Source: Kitasatospora sp. NBC_01250 (lineage in GTDB: Bacteria; Actinomycetota; Actinomycetes; Streptomycetales; Streptomycetaceae). From it: 64,000 bases of DNA. Below are positions 48,467 through 57,625 of this stretch, one piece after another. Positions within the stretch are counted from its first letter, which is position 1, and the number at the start of each line of letters is the position of its first letter. The stretch spans positions 5,208,001 through 5,272,000 of the forward strand of contig NZ_CP108476.1 in the NCBI RefSeq assembly GCF_036226465.1. Direction: 5' to 3'. The translations under genes and the position numbers were made by a program. The notes under the pieces were generated by a model. That model did not search any database, was not told the DNA's origin, and saw nothing but the letters and a program-made list of their open reading frames with translations.

Positions 48467-50919
48467 CCGTCACGGAGCCATCAGCCGTCAAGGCCGCCAC
48501 CGACCTCGTCACGCTCACCATCGACGGCGTCGAAGTCCAGGTCCCCAAGGGCACCTTGGTGATCCGCGCCGCCGAGGCCATCGGCACCCAGGTGCCCCGG
48601 TTCTGCGACCACCCGTTGCTGGACCCGGTCGGCGCCTGCCGCCAGTGCATCGTGGAGATCGAGGGCCAGCGCAAGCCGGTCGCCTCCTGCACCATCCCGG
48701 TCGCCGAGGGCATGGTGGTGCGCACCCAGATCAGCTCGCCGGTGGCGGAGAAGGCCCAGCGCGGCGTCATGGAGCTGCTGCTGATCAACCACCCGCTGGA
48801 CTGCCCGGTCTGCGACAAGGGCGGCGAGTGCCCGCTGCAGAACCAGGCGATGTCCACCGGCGCCGCCGACTCCCGCTTCGAGGGCATGAAGCGGACCTAC
48901 CAGAAGCCGATCCCGATCAGCAGCCAGGTGCTGCTGGACCGCGAACGCTGCGTGCTCTGCGCCCGCTGCACCCGCTTCTCCCAGCAGATCGCCGGCGACC
49001 CGTTCATCGAGCTGCTGGAGCGCGGCGCGCTGGAGCAGGTCGGCACCGGTGCCGGTGACGACTTCGCCTCGTACTTCTCCGGCAACACCATCCAGATCTG
49101 CCCGGTCGGCGCGCTCACCTCGGCCGCCTACCGGTTCCGCTCGCGCCCCTTCGACCTGGTCTCCTCGCCCAGCACCTGCGAGCACTGCGCCTCGGGCTGC
49201 GCCCAGCGCACCGACCACCGGCGCGGCAAGGTGCTGCGCCGGCTGGCCGGCGAGGACCCGGAGGTCAACGAGGAGTGGAACTGCGACAAGGGCCGGTTCG
49301 CCTTCCGCTACGCCCAGCAGCGCGACCGGCTGACCACCCCGCTGGTGCGCGACCGGGAGACCGGTGAGCTCGTCGAGGCCTCCTGGCCGCAGGCGTTGGC
49401 GGCCGCCGCCGACGGCCTGCGCGGCTCGCGCAGCGCGGTGCTCACCGGCGGCCGGGTCACCGTGGAGGACGCCTACGGCTACGCCAAGTTCGCCCGGGTG
49501 GTGCTCGGCACCAACGACGTGGACTTCCGGGCCCGCCCGCACAGCGCCGAGGAGGCGGACTTCCTGGCCGCCGCCGTGGCCGGGCGCGGGGTCGACCTCG
49601 GCAGTCCGGACCCGGTGACCTACCGGGCGCTGGCGCAGGCACCGGTGGTCCTGCTGGCCGGCTTCGAGCCCGAGGAGGAGTCGCCGATCGTCTTCCTGCG
49701 GCTGCGCAAGGCGAGCCGCTCGGGCCTCAAGGTCGTCGCCATCGCCGACCACCGCTCGCGCGGCCTGGCCAAGCTCGGCGGCTCGCTGCTGCCGGCCGCC
49801 CCGGGCACCGAGGCCGAGTGGCTGGGCGCGCTGGCGGCCGAGGAGCCGCTGAGCGACGAGGCCGGACGCGCCGCCGAGCTGCTGCGCAGCCCCGGCGCCG
49901 TGATCATGGTCGGCGAGCGCCTGGCGCAGACCGCCGGCGCGCTCACCGCGGCGCTGCGGCTCTCGCACGCCACCGGTGCCCGGCTGGCCTGGGTGCCGCG
50001 CCGGGCCGGCGAGCGCGGCGCGCTGGAGGCCGGCGCGCTGCCCGGCCTGCTGCCCGGTGGCCGTCCGGTGACCGTCGCGGCTGCCCGTCTCGACGCCGCC
50101 ACCGCCTGGGGGGTGGCCGAACTGCCCGCCCGGCTCGGGCGCGACACCGGCCAGATCCTGGCCGCCGCCGCGCACGGCGACCTGGACGCGCTGCTGGTCG
50201 GCGGCCTGGACCCGGACGACCTGCCGGACCCGCAGCTGGCCGAGGAGGCGCTGGCCAGGGTCGGCTTCGTGATCTCGCTGGAGCTGCGCCCCTCGGCCGT
50301 CACCGCGCACGCCGACGTGGTGCTGCCGGTGGCGGCGGTGGCCGAGAAGGCCGGCACCTTCCTCAACTGGGAGGGCCGGGTGCGGATGTTCGAGGCCGCG
50401 CTCAAGCCCGACCAGCAGATGGGCCGGCACCTGCACTCGGACGTCCGGGTGCTGCACATGCTGGCCGACGCGCTCGGCCACCGCCTCGGGCTGCCCGACG
50501 TCCGGGCCGCCCGGCTGGAGCTGGACACCTTCGCGCCGTGGTCCGGCGACCACCCCGCCGCCCCGGCCGGCCACCCATCCGCACTGCCGAGGCCCGCCAA
50601 CGGCCAGGCGGTGCTGGCCGGTTGGCGGATGCTGCTGGACCGCGGCACGCTGCAGCAGGGTGACGAGCACCTGGCCGGCACCCGGCACCGGGCGGTGGCC
50701 CGGCTCTCGCCCGGCACCGCGGCGGAGATCGGAGCGGGCGAGCGCCTGCGGGTCAGCGGCCCGGCCGGCTCGCTGGAACTGCCGCTGGAGCTCTCCCCGG
50801 AGATGCCGGACCGCACCGTCTGGCTGCCCGTCAACTCCGTCGAGCAGGGCGTCCACCGCACTCTCGGCACCACGGTCGGTCACCTGGTGACCATCGCCCC
50901 GGCGGAAGGGGACCGGTAA
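48463..50919 (+). CDS. nuoG: NADH-quinone oxidoreductase subunit G
   Basis: 75-kDa-type subunit of the peripheral arm. 818 residues: an N-terminal ferredoxin [2Fe-2S] domain (CDHPLLDPVGACRQC, then CTIPV), CPVCDKGGECPLQ, N4/N5 cluster ligands CVLCARCTRF and CPVGALT, and CEHCASGCAQ of an N7-like cluster in the molybdopterin-oxidoreductase-like domain. The C-terminal half is divergent and Ala/Leu-rich. Overlaps nuoF (ATGA) and nuoH (TAATG). Confidence 0.95.
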   Translation: MTVTEPSAVKAATDLVTLTIDGVEVQVPKGTLVIRAAEAIGTQVPRFCDHPLLDPVGACRQCIVEIEGQRKPVASCTIPVAEGMVVRTQISSPVAEKAQRGVMELLLINHPLDCPVCDKGGECPLQNQAMSTGAADSRFEGMKRTYQKPIPISSQVLLDRERCVLCARCTRFSQQIAGDPFIELLERGALEQVGTGAGDDFASYFSGNTIQICPVGALTSAAYRFRSRPFDLVSSPSTCEHCASGCAQRTDHRRGKVLRRLAGEDPEVNEEWNCDKGRFAFRYAQQRDRLTTPLVRDRETGELVEASWPQALAAAADGLRGSRSAVLTGGRVTVEDAYGYAKFARVVLGTNDVDFRARPHSAEEADFLAAAVAGRGVDLGSPDPVTYRALAQAPVVLLAGFEPEEESPIVFLRLRKASRSGLKVVAIADHRSRGLAKLGGSLLPAAPGTEAEWLGALAAEEPLSDEAGRAAELLRSPGAVIMVGERLAQTAGALTAALRLSHATGARLAWVPRRAGERGALEAGALPGLLPGGRPVTVAAARLDAATAWGVAELPARLGRDTGQILAAAAHGDLDALLVGGLDPDDLPDPQLAEEALARVGFVISLELRPSAVTAHADVVLPVAAVAEKAGTFLNWEGRVRMFEAALKPDQQMGRHLHSDVRVLHMLADALGHRLGLPDVRAARLELDTFAPWSGDHPAAPAGHPSALPRPANGQAVLAGWRMLLDRGTLQQGDEHLAGTRHRAVARLSPGTAAEIGAGERLRVSGPAGSLELPLELSPEMPDRTVWLPVNSVEQGVHRTLGTTVGHLVTIAPAEGDR

Positions 50920-52289
50920 TGCTCCACGCACAACTCGCCGCCGGCTACGAGACGCTGGGCTTCTTCGGGCGCGACCCGTGGTGGCTGGTGCTGCTCAAGG
51001 CGGTCTTCTGCTTCGCCTTCCTGCTGATCACCGTGCTGGTCTCGATCGTCTGGGAGCGCAAGGTCGTCGCCTGGATGCAGCTGCGCATCGGCCCGAACCG
51101 GCACGGCCCCTGGGGCCTGCTGCAGTCGCTGGCCGACGGCGTCAAGCTGGCCCTGAAGGAGGACCTGGTGGTCTCCGGGGCGGACAAGGTGGTCTACGTC
51201 CTGGCGCCGGTGGTCTGTGCGATCCCGGCCTTCATGGCGATCGCGGTGATCCCGTTCGGCCCGGCCGACAACGAGATCTCGATCTTCGGCACCCGCACCC
51301 CGATGCAGCTCACCGACCTGCCGGTGGCGCTGCTCTACATCCTGGCCACCGCCTCGATCGGGATCTACGGCATCGTGCTGGCCGGCTGGTCCTCCGGCTC
51401 GACCTACCCGCTGCTCGGCGGCCTGCGCTCCTCGGCGCAGATGATCTCCTACGAGATCGCGATGGGCCTCTCCTTCGCCGCCGTCTTCATCTACTCCGGC
51501 TCGATGTCGACCTCGCAGATCGTCGACTCCCAACGGCCCACCTGGTTCGCGGTGTTGCTGCCGGTCTCGTTCATCGTCTACATCATCGCGATGGTGGGGG
51601 AGACCAACCGGGCGCCCTTCGACCTGCCGGAGGCCGAGGGCGAGCTGGTCGGCGGCTTCAACACCGAGTACAGCTCGCTGAAGTTCGCGATGTTCATGCT
51701 GGCCGAGTACGTCAACATGGTCACCGTCTCGGCGGTCGCCAGCACGCTCTTCCTGGGCGGCTGGCGGGCCCCGTGGCCGATCTCCACCTTCTGGGCCGGC
51801 GCCAACCACGGCTGGTGGCCGCTGCTCTGGATCGTGATCAAGATCCAGCTGCTGCTCTTCTTCTTCATCTGGCTGCGCGGCACGCTGCCCCGGCTGCGCT
51901 ACGACCAGTTCATGAAGCTGGGCTGGAAGGTGCTCATCCCGGTCTCGCTGGTCTGGCTGGTGATGGTGGCCAGCGTCCGGGCGCTGCGCAACGAGGGCAA
52001 CGGCTTCGGCAACGTGGTGCTCTACGTGGGCGCGCCGGTGGCCGTACTGCTGCTCCTCTCGCTGCTCTGGGACGCCTTCCGGGACAAGGAGAAGGGGGTC
52101 GAACCGGCCCCCGCCACCGGGGAGTTCGATCCCATGGCGGGCGGCTACCCGGTCCCGCCGCTGCCCGGCCAGGAGCTGCCGCCGGTGCCGCGCCGGCGCA
52201 GCCGGGTGCCGCGGGCCACCCCGCCGCAGGAGCTGGCGGACGCGCTGAACGGTGCCAACCACGGCGCCAACCATGTGGAAGGGAGCTGA
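50919..52289 (+). CDS. nuoH: NADH-quinone oxidoreductase subunit H
   Basis: ND1-type membrane subunit that forms the quinone chamber. 456 residues with about 8 helices. Conserved loops: WERKVVAWMQLRIGPNRHGP, GLLQSLADGVKLALKEDLVV, EIAMGLSFAAVFIYSGSMST, GETNRAPFDLPEAEGELVGG and LRGTLPRLRYDQFMKLGWKV. A polar C-terminal tail of about 80 residues extends beyond the usual length. Confidence 0.96.
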   Translation: MLHAQLAAGYETLGFFGRDPWWLVLLKAVFCFAFLLITVLVSIVWERKVVAWMQLRIGPNRHGPWGLLQSLADGVKLALKEDLVVSGADKVVYVLAPVVCAIPAFMAIAVIPFGPADNEISIFGTRTPMQLTDLPVALLYILATASIGIYGIVLAGWSSGSTYPLLGGLRSSAQMISYEIAMGLSFAAVFIYSGSMSTSQIVDSQRPTWFAVLLPVSFIVYIIAMVGETNRAPFDLPEAEGELVGGFNTEYSSLKFAMFMLAEYVNMVTVSAVASTLFLGGWRAPWPISTFWAGANHGWWPLLWIVIKIQLLLFFFIWLRGTLPRLRYDQFMKLGWKVLIPVSLVWLVMVASVRALRNEGNGFGNVVLYVGAPVAVLLLLSLLWDAFRDKEKGVEPAPATGEFDPMAGGYPVPPLPGQELPPVPRRRSRVPRATPPQELADALNGANHGANHVEGS

Positions 52290-52295
52290 ACCGAG

Positions 52296-52871
52296 ATGCC
52301 AGAGTCCGACGACAAGCCGTCGCTGCTGGGACCGGCCGCCGGCTTCGGCGTGACCTTCAAGGCCATGTTCAAGAAGCGGCTGACCGAGCAGTACCCGGAG
52401 CAGAAGAAGCCCACCGCCCCCCGCTTCCACGGCCGCCACCAGCTCAACCGGCACCCGGACGGCCTGGAGAAGTGCGTCGGCTGCGAGCTGTGCGCCTGGG
52501 CCTGCCCCGCGGACGCGATCTACGTGGAGGGCGCCGACAACACCGAGGAGGAGCGCTACTCCCCGGGTGAGCGCTACGGCGCGGTCTACCAGATCAACTA
52601 CGCCCGCTGCATCCTGTGCGGGCTGTGCATCGAGGCCTGCCCGACCCGCGCGCTGACCATGACCAACGAGTACGAGCTGGCCGACTCCTCGCGGGCCGAC
52701 CTGATCTTCACCAAGGAGCAGCTGCTGGCCGGCCTGACCGAGGGCATGGTCGAGGCGCCGCACGCGATGTACCCGGGGACCGACGAGGGCGCCTACTACC
52801 GCGGCGAGGTCACCCACGCCGCGCCCGGCACCGAGACCCAGGAGCGCCACGAGCGGGAGGTGAGCTCATGA
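52296..52871 (+). CDS. nuoI: NADH-quinone oxidoreductase subunit I
   Basis: 8Fe ferredoxin-type subunit with clusters N6a and N6b. 191 residues with two CxxCxxCxxxCP motifs: CVGCELCAWACPADAIYVEG and CILCGLCIEACPTRALTM, after GRHQLNRHPDGLEK. Overlaps nuoJ by ATGA. Confidence 0.96.
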   Translation: MPESDDKPSLLGPAAGFGVTFKAMFKKRLTEQYPEQKKPTAPRFHGRHQLNRHPDGLEKCVGCELCAWACPADAIYVEGADNTEEERYSPGERYGAVYQINYARCILCGLCIEACPTRALTMTNEYELADSSRADLIFTKEQLLAGLTEGMVEAPHAMYPGTDEGAYYRGEVTHAAPGTETQERHEREVSS

Positions 52872-53764
52872 CCTCCACCGGCGAGGCGGTCCAGTTCTGG
52901 GTGCTCGCGGTGATCGCGGTCGGCGGCGCGCTCGGCATGCTGCTGATGCGCAAGGCCGTGCACAGCGCGCTCTGCCTGGCCGCCACCATGCTGGCGCTGG
53001 CGGTCTGCTACCTGGCCCAGGGCGCGGTCTTCCTGGGCGTGGTGCAGATCGTGGTCTACACCGGCGCGATCATGATGCTCTTCCTCTTCGTGGTGATGCT
53101 GGTCGGCGTGACGGCCGCCGACTCCCTCAAGGAGCAGCTCAAGGGCCAGCGGATCGCCGCCGTGCTCTGCGGCCTGGGCTTCGGGGCGCTGCTGATCGCG
53201 GGCATCGCCAACGCCAGGCTCGGCCACTTCACCGGCCTGGCCGAGGCGAACGCCGAGGGCAACGTGCAGGGCCTGGCCCGGCTGATCTTCACCAAGTACG
53301 TCTGGGCCTTCGAGGTCACCGGCGCGCTGCTGATCACCGCGGCGGTCGGCGCGATGCTGCTCACCCACCGCGAGAGCGTCGAACCCCGGCTCACCCAGCG
53401 CGAGTTGGCCGCTCAGCGGATCAAGGACAACAAGCAGATCCCGCCGCTTCCGGCGCCCGGCGTCTACGCCCGGCACAACGCGGTGGACATCGCGGGCCTG
53501 CTGCCGGACGGCACCATCGCCGAGGACTCGGTGATGGCCACCCTGCGCGAGCGCGGCCAGATCCGCGACGTCAGCCAGGACATGCTGCACCGGATGGCCG
53601 AGCTGGAGAACGCCACCTCCGAGTGGCTGGGCCGCCCGCCGTCCGAGCGGCCGGTGCCGGCCCAGGACGCGGGGCAGGGCCGCGCGGCGCTGACCGCCGC
53701 GCTGACGAAGGAGAGCCCGACGAGGGAGACCCCGAACCGGGACGATGCGGAGGAGGCGGAGTGA
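52868..53764 (+). CDS. nuoJ: NADH-quinone oxidoreductase subunit J
   Basis: ND6-type membrane subunit. 298 residues; five N-terminal helices (VQFWVLAVIAVGGALGMLLM, LCLAATMLALAVCYLAQGAV with the pi-bulge region VVQIVVYTGAIMMLFLFVVM). A long hydrophilic C-terminal tail of about 120 residues (ending KESPTRETPNRDDAEEAE) is an actinobacterial feature. Overlaps nuoK by GTGA. Confidence 0.94.
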   Translation: MTSTGEAVQFWVLAVIAVGGALGMLLMRKAVHSALCLAATMLALAVCYLAQGAVFLGVVQIVVYTGAIMMLFLFVVMLVGVTAADSLKEQLKGQRIAAVLCGLGFGALLIAGIANARLGHFTGLAEANAEGNVQGLARLIFTKYVWAFEVTGALLITAAVGAMLLTHRESVEPRLTQRELAAQRIKDNKQIPPLPAPGVYARHNAVDIAGLLPDGTIAEDSVMATLRERGQIRDVSQDMLHRMAELENATSEWLGRPPSERPVPAQDAGQGRAALTAALTKESPTRETPNRDDAEEAE

Positions 53765-54060
53765 ACCCGGTCAACTACCTGTATCTCGCGGCCCTGTTGT
53801 TCACCATCGGGGCCAGCGGGGTGCTGATCAGGCGCAACGCCATCGTCCTGTTCATGTGCGTGGAGCTGATGCTCAACGCCGCCAACCTCGCCCTGGTCAC
53901 CTTCTCCCGGCTGCACGGCAACCTGGACGGCCAGATCCTGGCCTTCTTCACCATGGTGGTCGCCGCCGCCGAGGTCGTGGTGGGCCTGGCGATCATCGTG
54001 AGCATCTTTAGGACCAGGCACTCGGCTTCGGTCGACGACAGCAACCTGATGAAGCTGTAG
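53761..54060 (+). CDS. nuoK: NADH-quinone oxidoreductase subunit K
   Basis: ND4L-type subunit. 99 residues with three helices; carries the two membrane-embedded acidic residues of the proton path (FMCVELMLNAANLALV and MVVAAAEVVVGLAIIVS). GTG start inside the nuoJ stop. Confidence 0.96.
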   Translation: MNPVNYLYLAALLFTIGASGVLIRRNAIVLFMCVELMLNAANLALVTFSRLHGNLDGQILAFFTMVVAAAEVVVGLAIIVSIFRTRHSASVDDSNLMKL

Positions 54061-54069
54061 GGGCCCTAA

Positions 54070-55965
54070 GTGAACTCTCTCATTCCGCTGCTCGTGGCGG
54101 CCCCGCTGCTCGGTGCTGCCGTGCTGCTGCTCGGCGGCCGTGCCCTGGACCGCTTCGGCCACTGGCTGGGCACCTTCGCCGCGCTGCTCTCCTTCGTCTT
54201 CGGACTGGTCCTCTTCTTCCAGATGCTCGGTCGCCCGACCGACCAACGAGCCGTCAGCGAGCACCTGTTCAGCTGGATCCCGGTGGCCGGCTTCCAGGCC
54301 GACGTCTCCTTCCAGCTCGACCAGCTCTCGATCACCTTCGTGCTGCTGATCACCGGCGTCGGCACCCTGATCCACCTCTACTCGGTGGGCTACATGGCGC
54401 AGGACGAGCGCCGGCGCCGGTTCTTCGGCTACCTCAACCTCTTCCTGGCCGCCATGCTGCTGCTCGTGCTGGCGGACAACTACCTGCTGCTGTACGTCGG
54501 GTGGGAGGGCGTCGGGCTCGCCTCGTACCTGCTGATCGGCTTCTGGCAGCACAAGCCGAGCGCGGCCACCGCCGCCAAGAAGGCGTTCATCGTCAACCGG
54601 GTCGGCGACGTCGGCCTGTCGATCGCGATCATGCTGATGTTCACCCAGTTCGGCAGCTTCGCCTTCGGCCCGGTCTTCGCCACCGCGCACGAGGCGAGCC
54701 AGGGCAGGCTGACCGCGATCGGCCTGATGCTGTTGCTCGCGGCCTGCGGCAAGTCGGCCCAGGTGCCGCTGCAGAGCTGGCTCGGCGACGCGATGGAGGG
54801 CCCGACCCCGGTCTCCGCCCTGATCCACGCGGCCACCATGGTGACCGCCGGCGTCTACCTGATCACCCGCTCGAGCGCGATCTTCGACCTGGCGCCGGAC
54901 GCGCAGCTCGCGGTCGTCTGCGTCGGGGCGGTGACGCTGATCTTCGGTGCGATCGTCGGTTGCGCCAAGGACGACATCAAGAAGGCGCTGGCCGGCTCGA
55001 CCATGTCGCAGATCGGCTACATGATCCTGGCCGCGGGCCTGGGTCCGATCGGCTACGTCTTCGCGATCATGCACCTGGTCACCCACGGCTTCTTCAAGGC
55101 CGGGCTCTTCCTCGGCGCCGGGTCGGTCATGCACGGCATGAACGACGAGGTGAACATGCGTCACTACGGCGGCCTGCGCAAGTACCTGCCGATCACCTTC
55201 GTCACCTTCGGGCTCGGCTACCTGGCCATCATCGGCTTCCCGGGGCTGTCCGGCTTCTTCTCCAAGGACAAGATCATCGAGGCCGCCTTCGCCAAGGGCG
55301 GCACCGAGGGCTGGATCCTGGGCGCGGTCACCCTGATCGGCGCCGCGGTCACCGCGTTCTACATGACCCGGGTGATGATCCTGACCTTCTTCGGCGAGAA
55401 GCGCTGGCAGCCGGACGCGGAGGGCCACGAGCCGCACCCGCACGAGTCGCCGCGGACGATGACCATCCCGATGATCGTGCTGGCCTTCGGTTCGGTCTTC
55501 GCGGGCGGCCTGTTCAGCGTCAACAGCTCCTTCCTGCACTGGCTGGAGCCGGTCACCGGGCACAGCGAGGGCCACTCGCCGCTGCCCTCGATCGCGATCA
55601 CCCTGCTCACCACCGCCTGCATGCTGGCCGGCGTGGGGCTGGCCTACCTGGTCTACGGCCGCACCCCGGTGCCGGTCGTCGCGCCGGTCGGCTCCGCCCT
55701 CACCCGCGCGGCCCGCCGCGACCTGCTCCAGGACGACTTCAACCACGCCGTCCTGGTCCGCCCCGGCTCCGCGCTGACCGCCGCGCTGGTCTTCTTCGAC
55801 AGCAAGGGACTCGACGGCGTCGTCAACGGCCTGGCCGCCACCATCGGGGGCGTCTCCAGCCGGCTGCGCCGGGTGCAGAACGGCTACGTCCGCTCCTACG
55901 CCCTGTCCATGTTCGGCGGCACGCTGGTGCTGGTCGCCACCACCCTCCTGATGAGGTCCGTATGA
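54070..55965 (+). CDS. nuoL: NADH-quinone oxidoreductase subunit L
   Basis: ND5-type antiporter-like proton-pumping subunit at the distal end of the membrane arm, with the lateral helix at its C-terminus. 631 residues. Signatures: LLLYVGWEGVGLASYLLIGF (Glu), GKSAQVPLQSWLGDAMEGPT (Lys and following), GCAKDDIKKALAGSTMSQIG (Lys) and VTHGFFKAGLFLGAGSVMHG (His/Lys). GTG 54070. Confidence 0.96.
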   Translation: MNSLIPLLVAAPLLGAAVLLLGGRALDRFGHWLGTFAALLSFVFGLVLFFQMLGRPTDQRAVSEHLFSWIPVAGFQADVSFQLDQLSITFVLLITGVGTLIHLYSVGYMAQDERRRRFFGYLNLFLAAMLLLVLADNYLLLYVGWEGVGLASYLLIGFWQHKPSAATAAKKAFIVNRVGDVGLSIAIMLMFTQFGSFAFGPVFATAHEASQGRLTAIGLMLLLAACGKSAQVPLQSWLGDAMEGPTPVSALIHAATMVTAGVYLITRSSAIFDLAPDAQLAVVCVGAVTLIFGAIVGCAKDDIKKALAGSTMSQIGYMILAAGLGPIGYVFAIMHLVTHGFFKAGLFLGAGSVMHGMNDEVNMRHYGGLRKYLPITFVTFGLGYLAIIGFPGLSGFFSKDKIIEAAFAKGGTEGWILGAVTLIGAAVTAFYMTRVMILTFFGEKRWQPDAEGHEPHPHESPRTMTIPMIVLAFGSVFAGGLFSVNSSFLHWLEPVTGHSEGHSPLPSIAITLLTTACMLAGVGLAYLVYGRTPVPVVAPVGSALTRAARRDLLQDDFNHAVLVRPGSALTAALVFFDSKGLDGVVNGLAATIGGVSSRLRRVQNGYVRSYALSMFGGTLVLVATTLLMRSV

Positions 55966-55993
55966 CTATGACGCATCGTCAGGAGGCCTGCGC

Positions 55994-57625
55994 ATGAGCT
56001 TCCTGCTGACCACGACGTGTGCCGTTCCGGCCGTCGGGGCGGTCCTCACCGCCGCGCTGCCGGCCGGCACCAGCGACACCCGCCGGCGCACCACCAAGAT
56101 CACGGCGCTCGCCTTCTCCGCCGTCACCCTCGCGCTCGCCGCCCTGGTGGCGAGCGACTTCAAGAGCGGCGGCCCGCGCTACCAGCTCACCGAGTCGCAC
56201 AGCTGGATCCGCGCCTTCGGGATCAGCTTCTCGCTCGGCGTGGACGGCATCGGCGCCGTGCTGGTGCTGCTCACCGCGGTGCTGGTGCCCTTCGTCATGC
56301 TGGCCTCCTGGCACGACGCGGACCCCGCGCCCACCCCCGAGGGCAACTCCGACCCCAACACCTTCGAGGGGCGCCGCCGCACCCAGGGCTTCTTCGCCCT
56401 GATCCTGGCGGTCGAGGCGATGGTGATCGTCTCCTTCCTGGCCACCGACGTCTTCCTGTTCTACGTCTTCTTCGAAGCCATGCTGATCCCGATGTACTTC
56501 CTGATCGGCGGCTTCGGCGACCGGGCGGGCGGCCCCGAGGCGGCCCGTCAGCGCTCGTACGCGGCGGTCAAGTTCCTGCTGTACAACCTGCTCGGCGGCC
56601 TGGTCATGCTGGCCGCCGTGATCGGCCTCTACGTGGTCGCGCAGAACCAGGGGCAGGGCACCTTCGACCTGCAGACGCTGACCTCCTCGATCGCGGACGG
56701 CAAGCTGGTCATCGACCCGACCGCCCAGCGCGCGCTCTTCCTCGGCTTCTTCTTCGCCTTCGCCGTCAAGGCCCCGCTGTGGCCGCTGCACACCTGGCTG
56801 CCGAACGCGATGGGCGAGTCCACCGCCGGCACCGCCGTGCTGATCACCGCGGTGGTCGACAAGGTCGGCACCTTCGCGATGCTCCGGTTCTGCCTGGGCC
56901 TGTTCCCGGACGCCTCCAAGTTCTTCGCGCCCGCGATCCTGGTGCTCGCCGTCGTCGGCATCATCTACGGCGCGCTGCTGGCGGTGGGTCAGAAGGACAT
57001 CAAGCGGCTGGTCGCCTACGCCTCGATCTCGCACTTCGGCTTCATCATCCTGGGCATCTTCGCGATGACCAGCCAGGGCCAGAGCGGCGCCACCCTCTAC
57101 ATGGTCAACCACGGGATCTCCACCGCGCTGCTGATGCTGGTGGCCGGCTTCCTGATCTCGCGCCGCGGCTCGCGCCTGATCGCCGACTTCGGCGGCGTGC
57201 AGAAGGTCGCCCCGGTGCTGGCCGGCACCTTCCTGGTCGGCGGCCTGGCCACCCTCTCGCTGCCCGGACTCGCGCCGTTCGTCAGCGAGTTCCTGGTCCT
57301 GGTCGGCACCTTCACCCGCTACCCGGTGCTGGCGATCATCGCGACCCTGGGCATCGTGCTGGCCGCGCTCTACGTGCTGGTGCTCTACCAGCGCACCATG
57401 ACCGGGCCGGTGAAGGCGAGCGTCAGCGGCATGGCCGACCTGAAGGCGCGCGAGGTGCTGGTGGCCGCGCCGCTGATCGCGCTGACCCTGGTCCTCGGCG
57501 TCTACCCCAAGCCGCTCACCGACCTGGTGAACCCGGCGGTGGCCGACACCCTCTCCCAGGTCCACCGGACCGACCCGGCCCCGGCCCACCCGGTGGCCAT
57601 CCCTGCCGGAGGTGAGCAGCAGTGA
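55994..57625 (+). CDS. nuoM: NADH-quinone oxidoreductase subunit M
   Basis: ND4-type antiporter-like proton-pumping subunit. 543 residues; signatures FYVFFEAMLIPMYFLIGGFG (Glu), FAVKAPLWPLHTWLPNAMGE (Lys), VGQKDIKRLVAYASISHFGF and YMVNHGISTALLMLVAGFLI. Good AGGAGG upstream of ATG 55994. Overlaps nuoN by 4 nt. Confidence 0.96.
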   Translation: MSFLLTTTCAVPAVGAVLTAALPAGTSDTRRRTTKITALAFSAVTLALAALVASDFKSGGPRYQLTESHSWIRAFGISFSLGVDGIGAVLVLLTAVLVPFVMLASWHDADPAPTPEGNSDPNTFEGRRRTQGFFALILAVEAMVIVSFLATDVFLFYVFFEAMLIPMYFLIGGFGDRAGGPEAARQRSYAAVKFLLYNLLGGLVMLAAVIGLYVVAQNQGQGTFDLQTLTSSIADGKLVIDPTAQRALFLGFFFAFAVKAPLWPLHTWLPNAMGESTAGTAVLITAVVDKVGTFAMLRFCLGLFPDASKFFAPAILVLAVVGIIYGALLAVGQKDIKRLVAYASISHFGFIILGIFAMTSQGQSGATLYMVNHGISTALLMLVAGFLISRRGSRLIADFGGVQKVAPVLAGTFLVGGLATLSLPGLAPFVSEFLVLVGTFTRYPVLAIIATLGIVLAALYVLVLYQRTMTGPVKASVSGMADLKAREVLVAAPLIALTLVLGVYPKPLTDLVNPAVADTLSQVHRTDPAPAHPVAIPAGGEQQ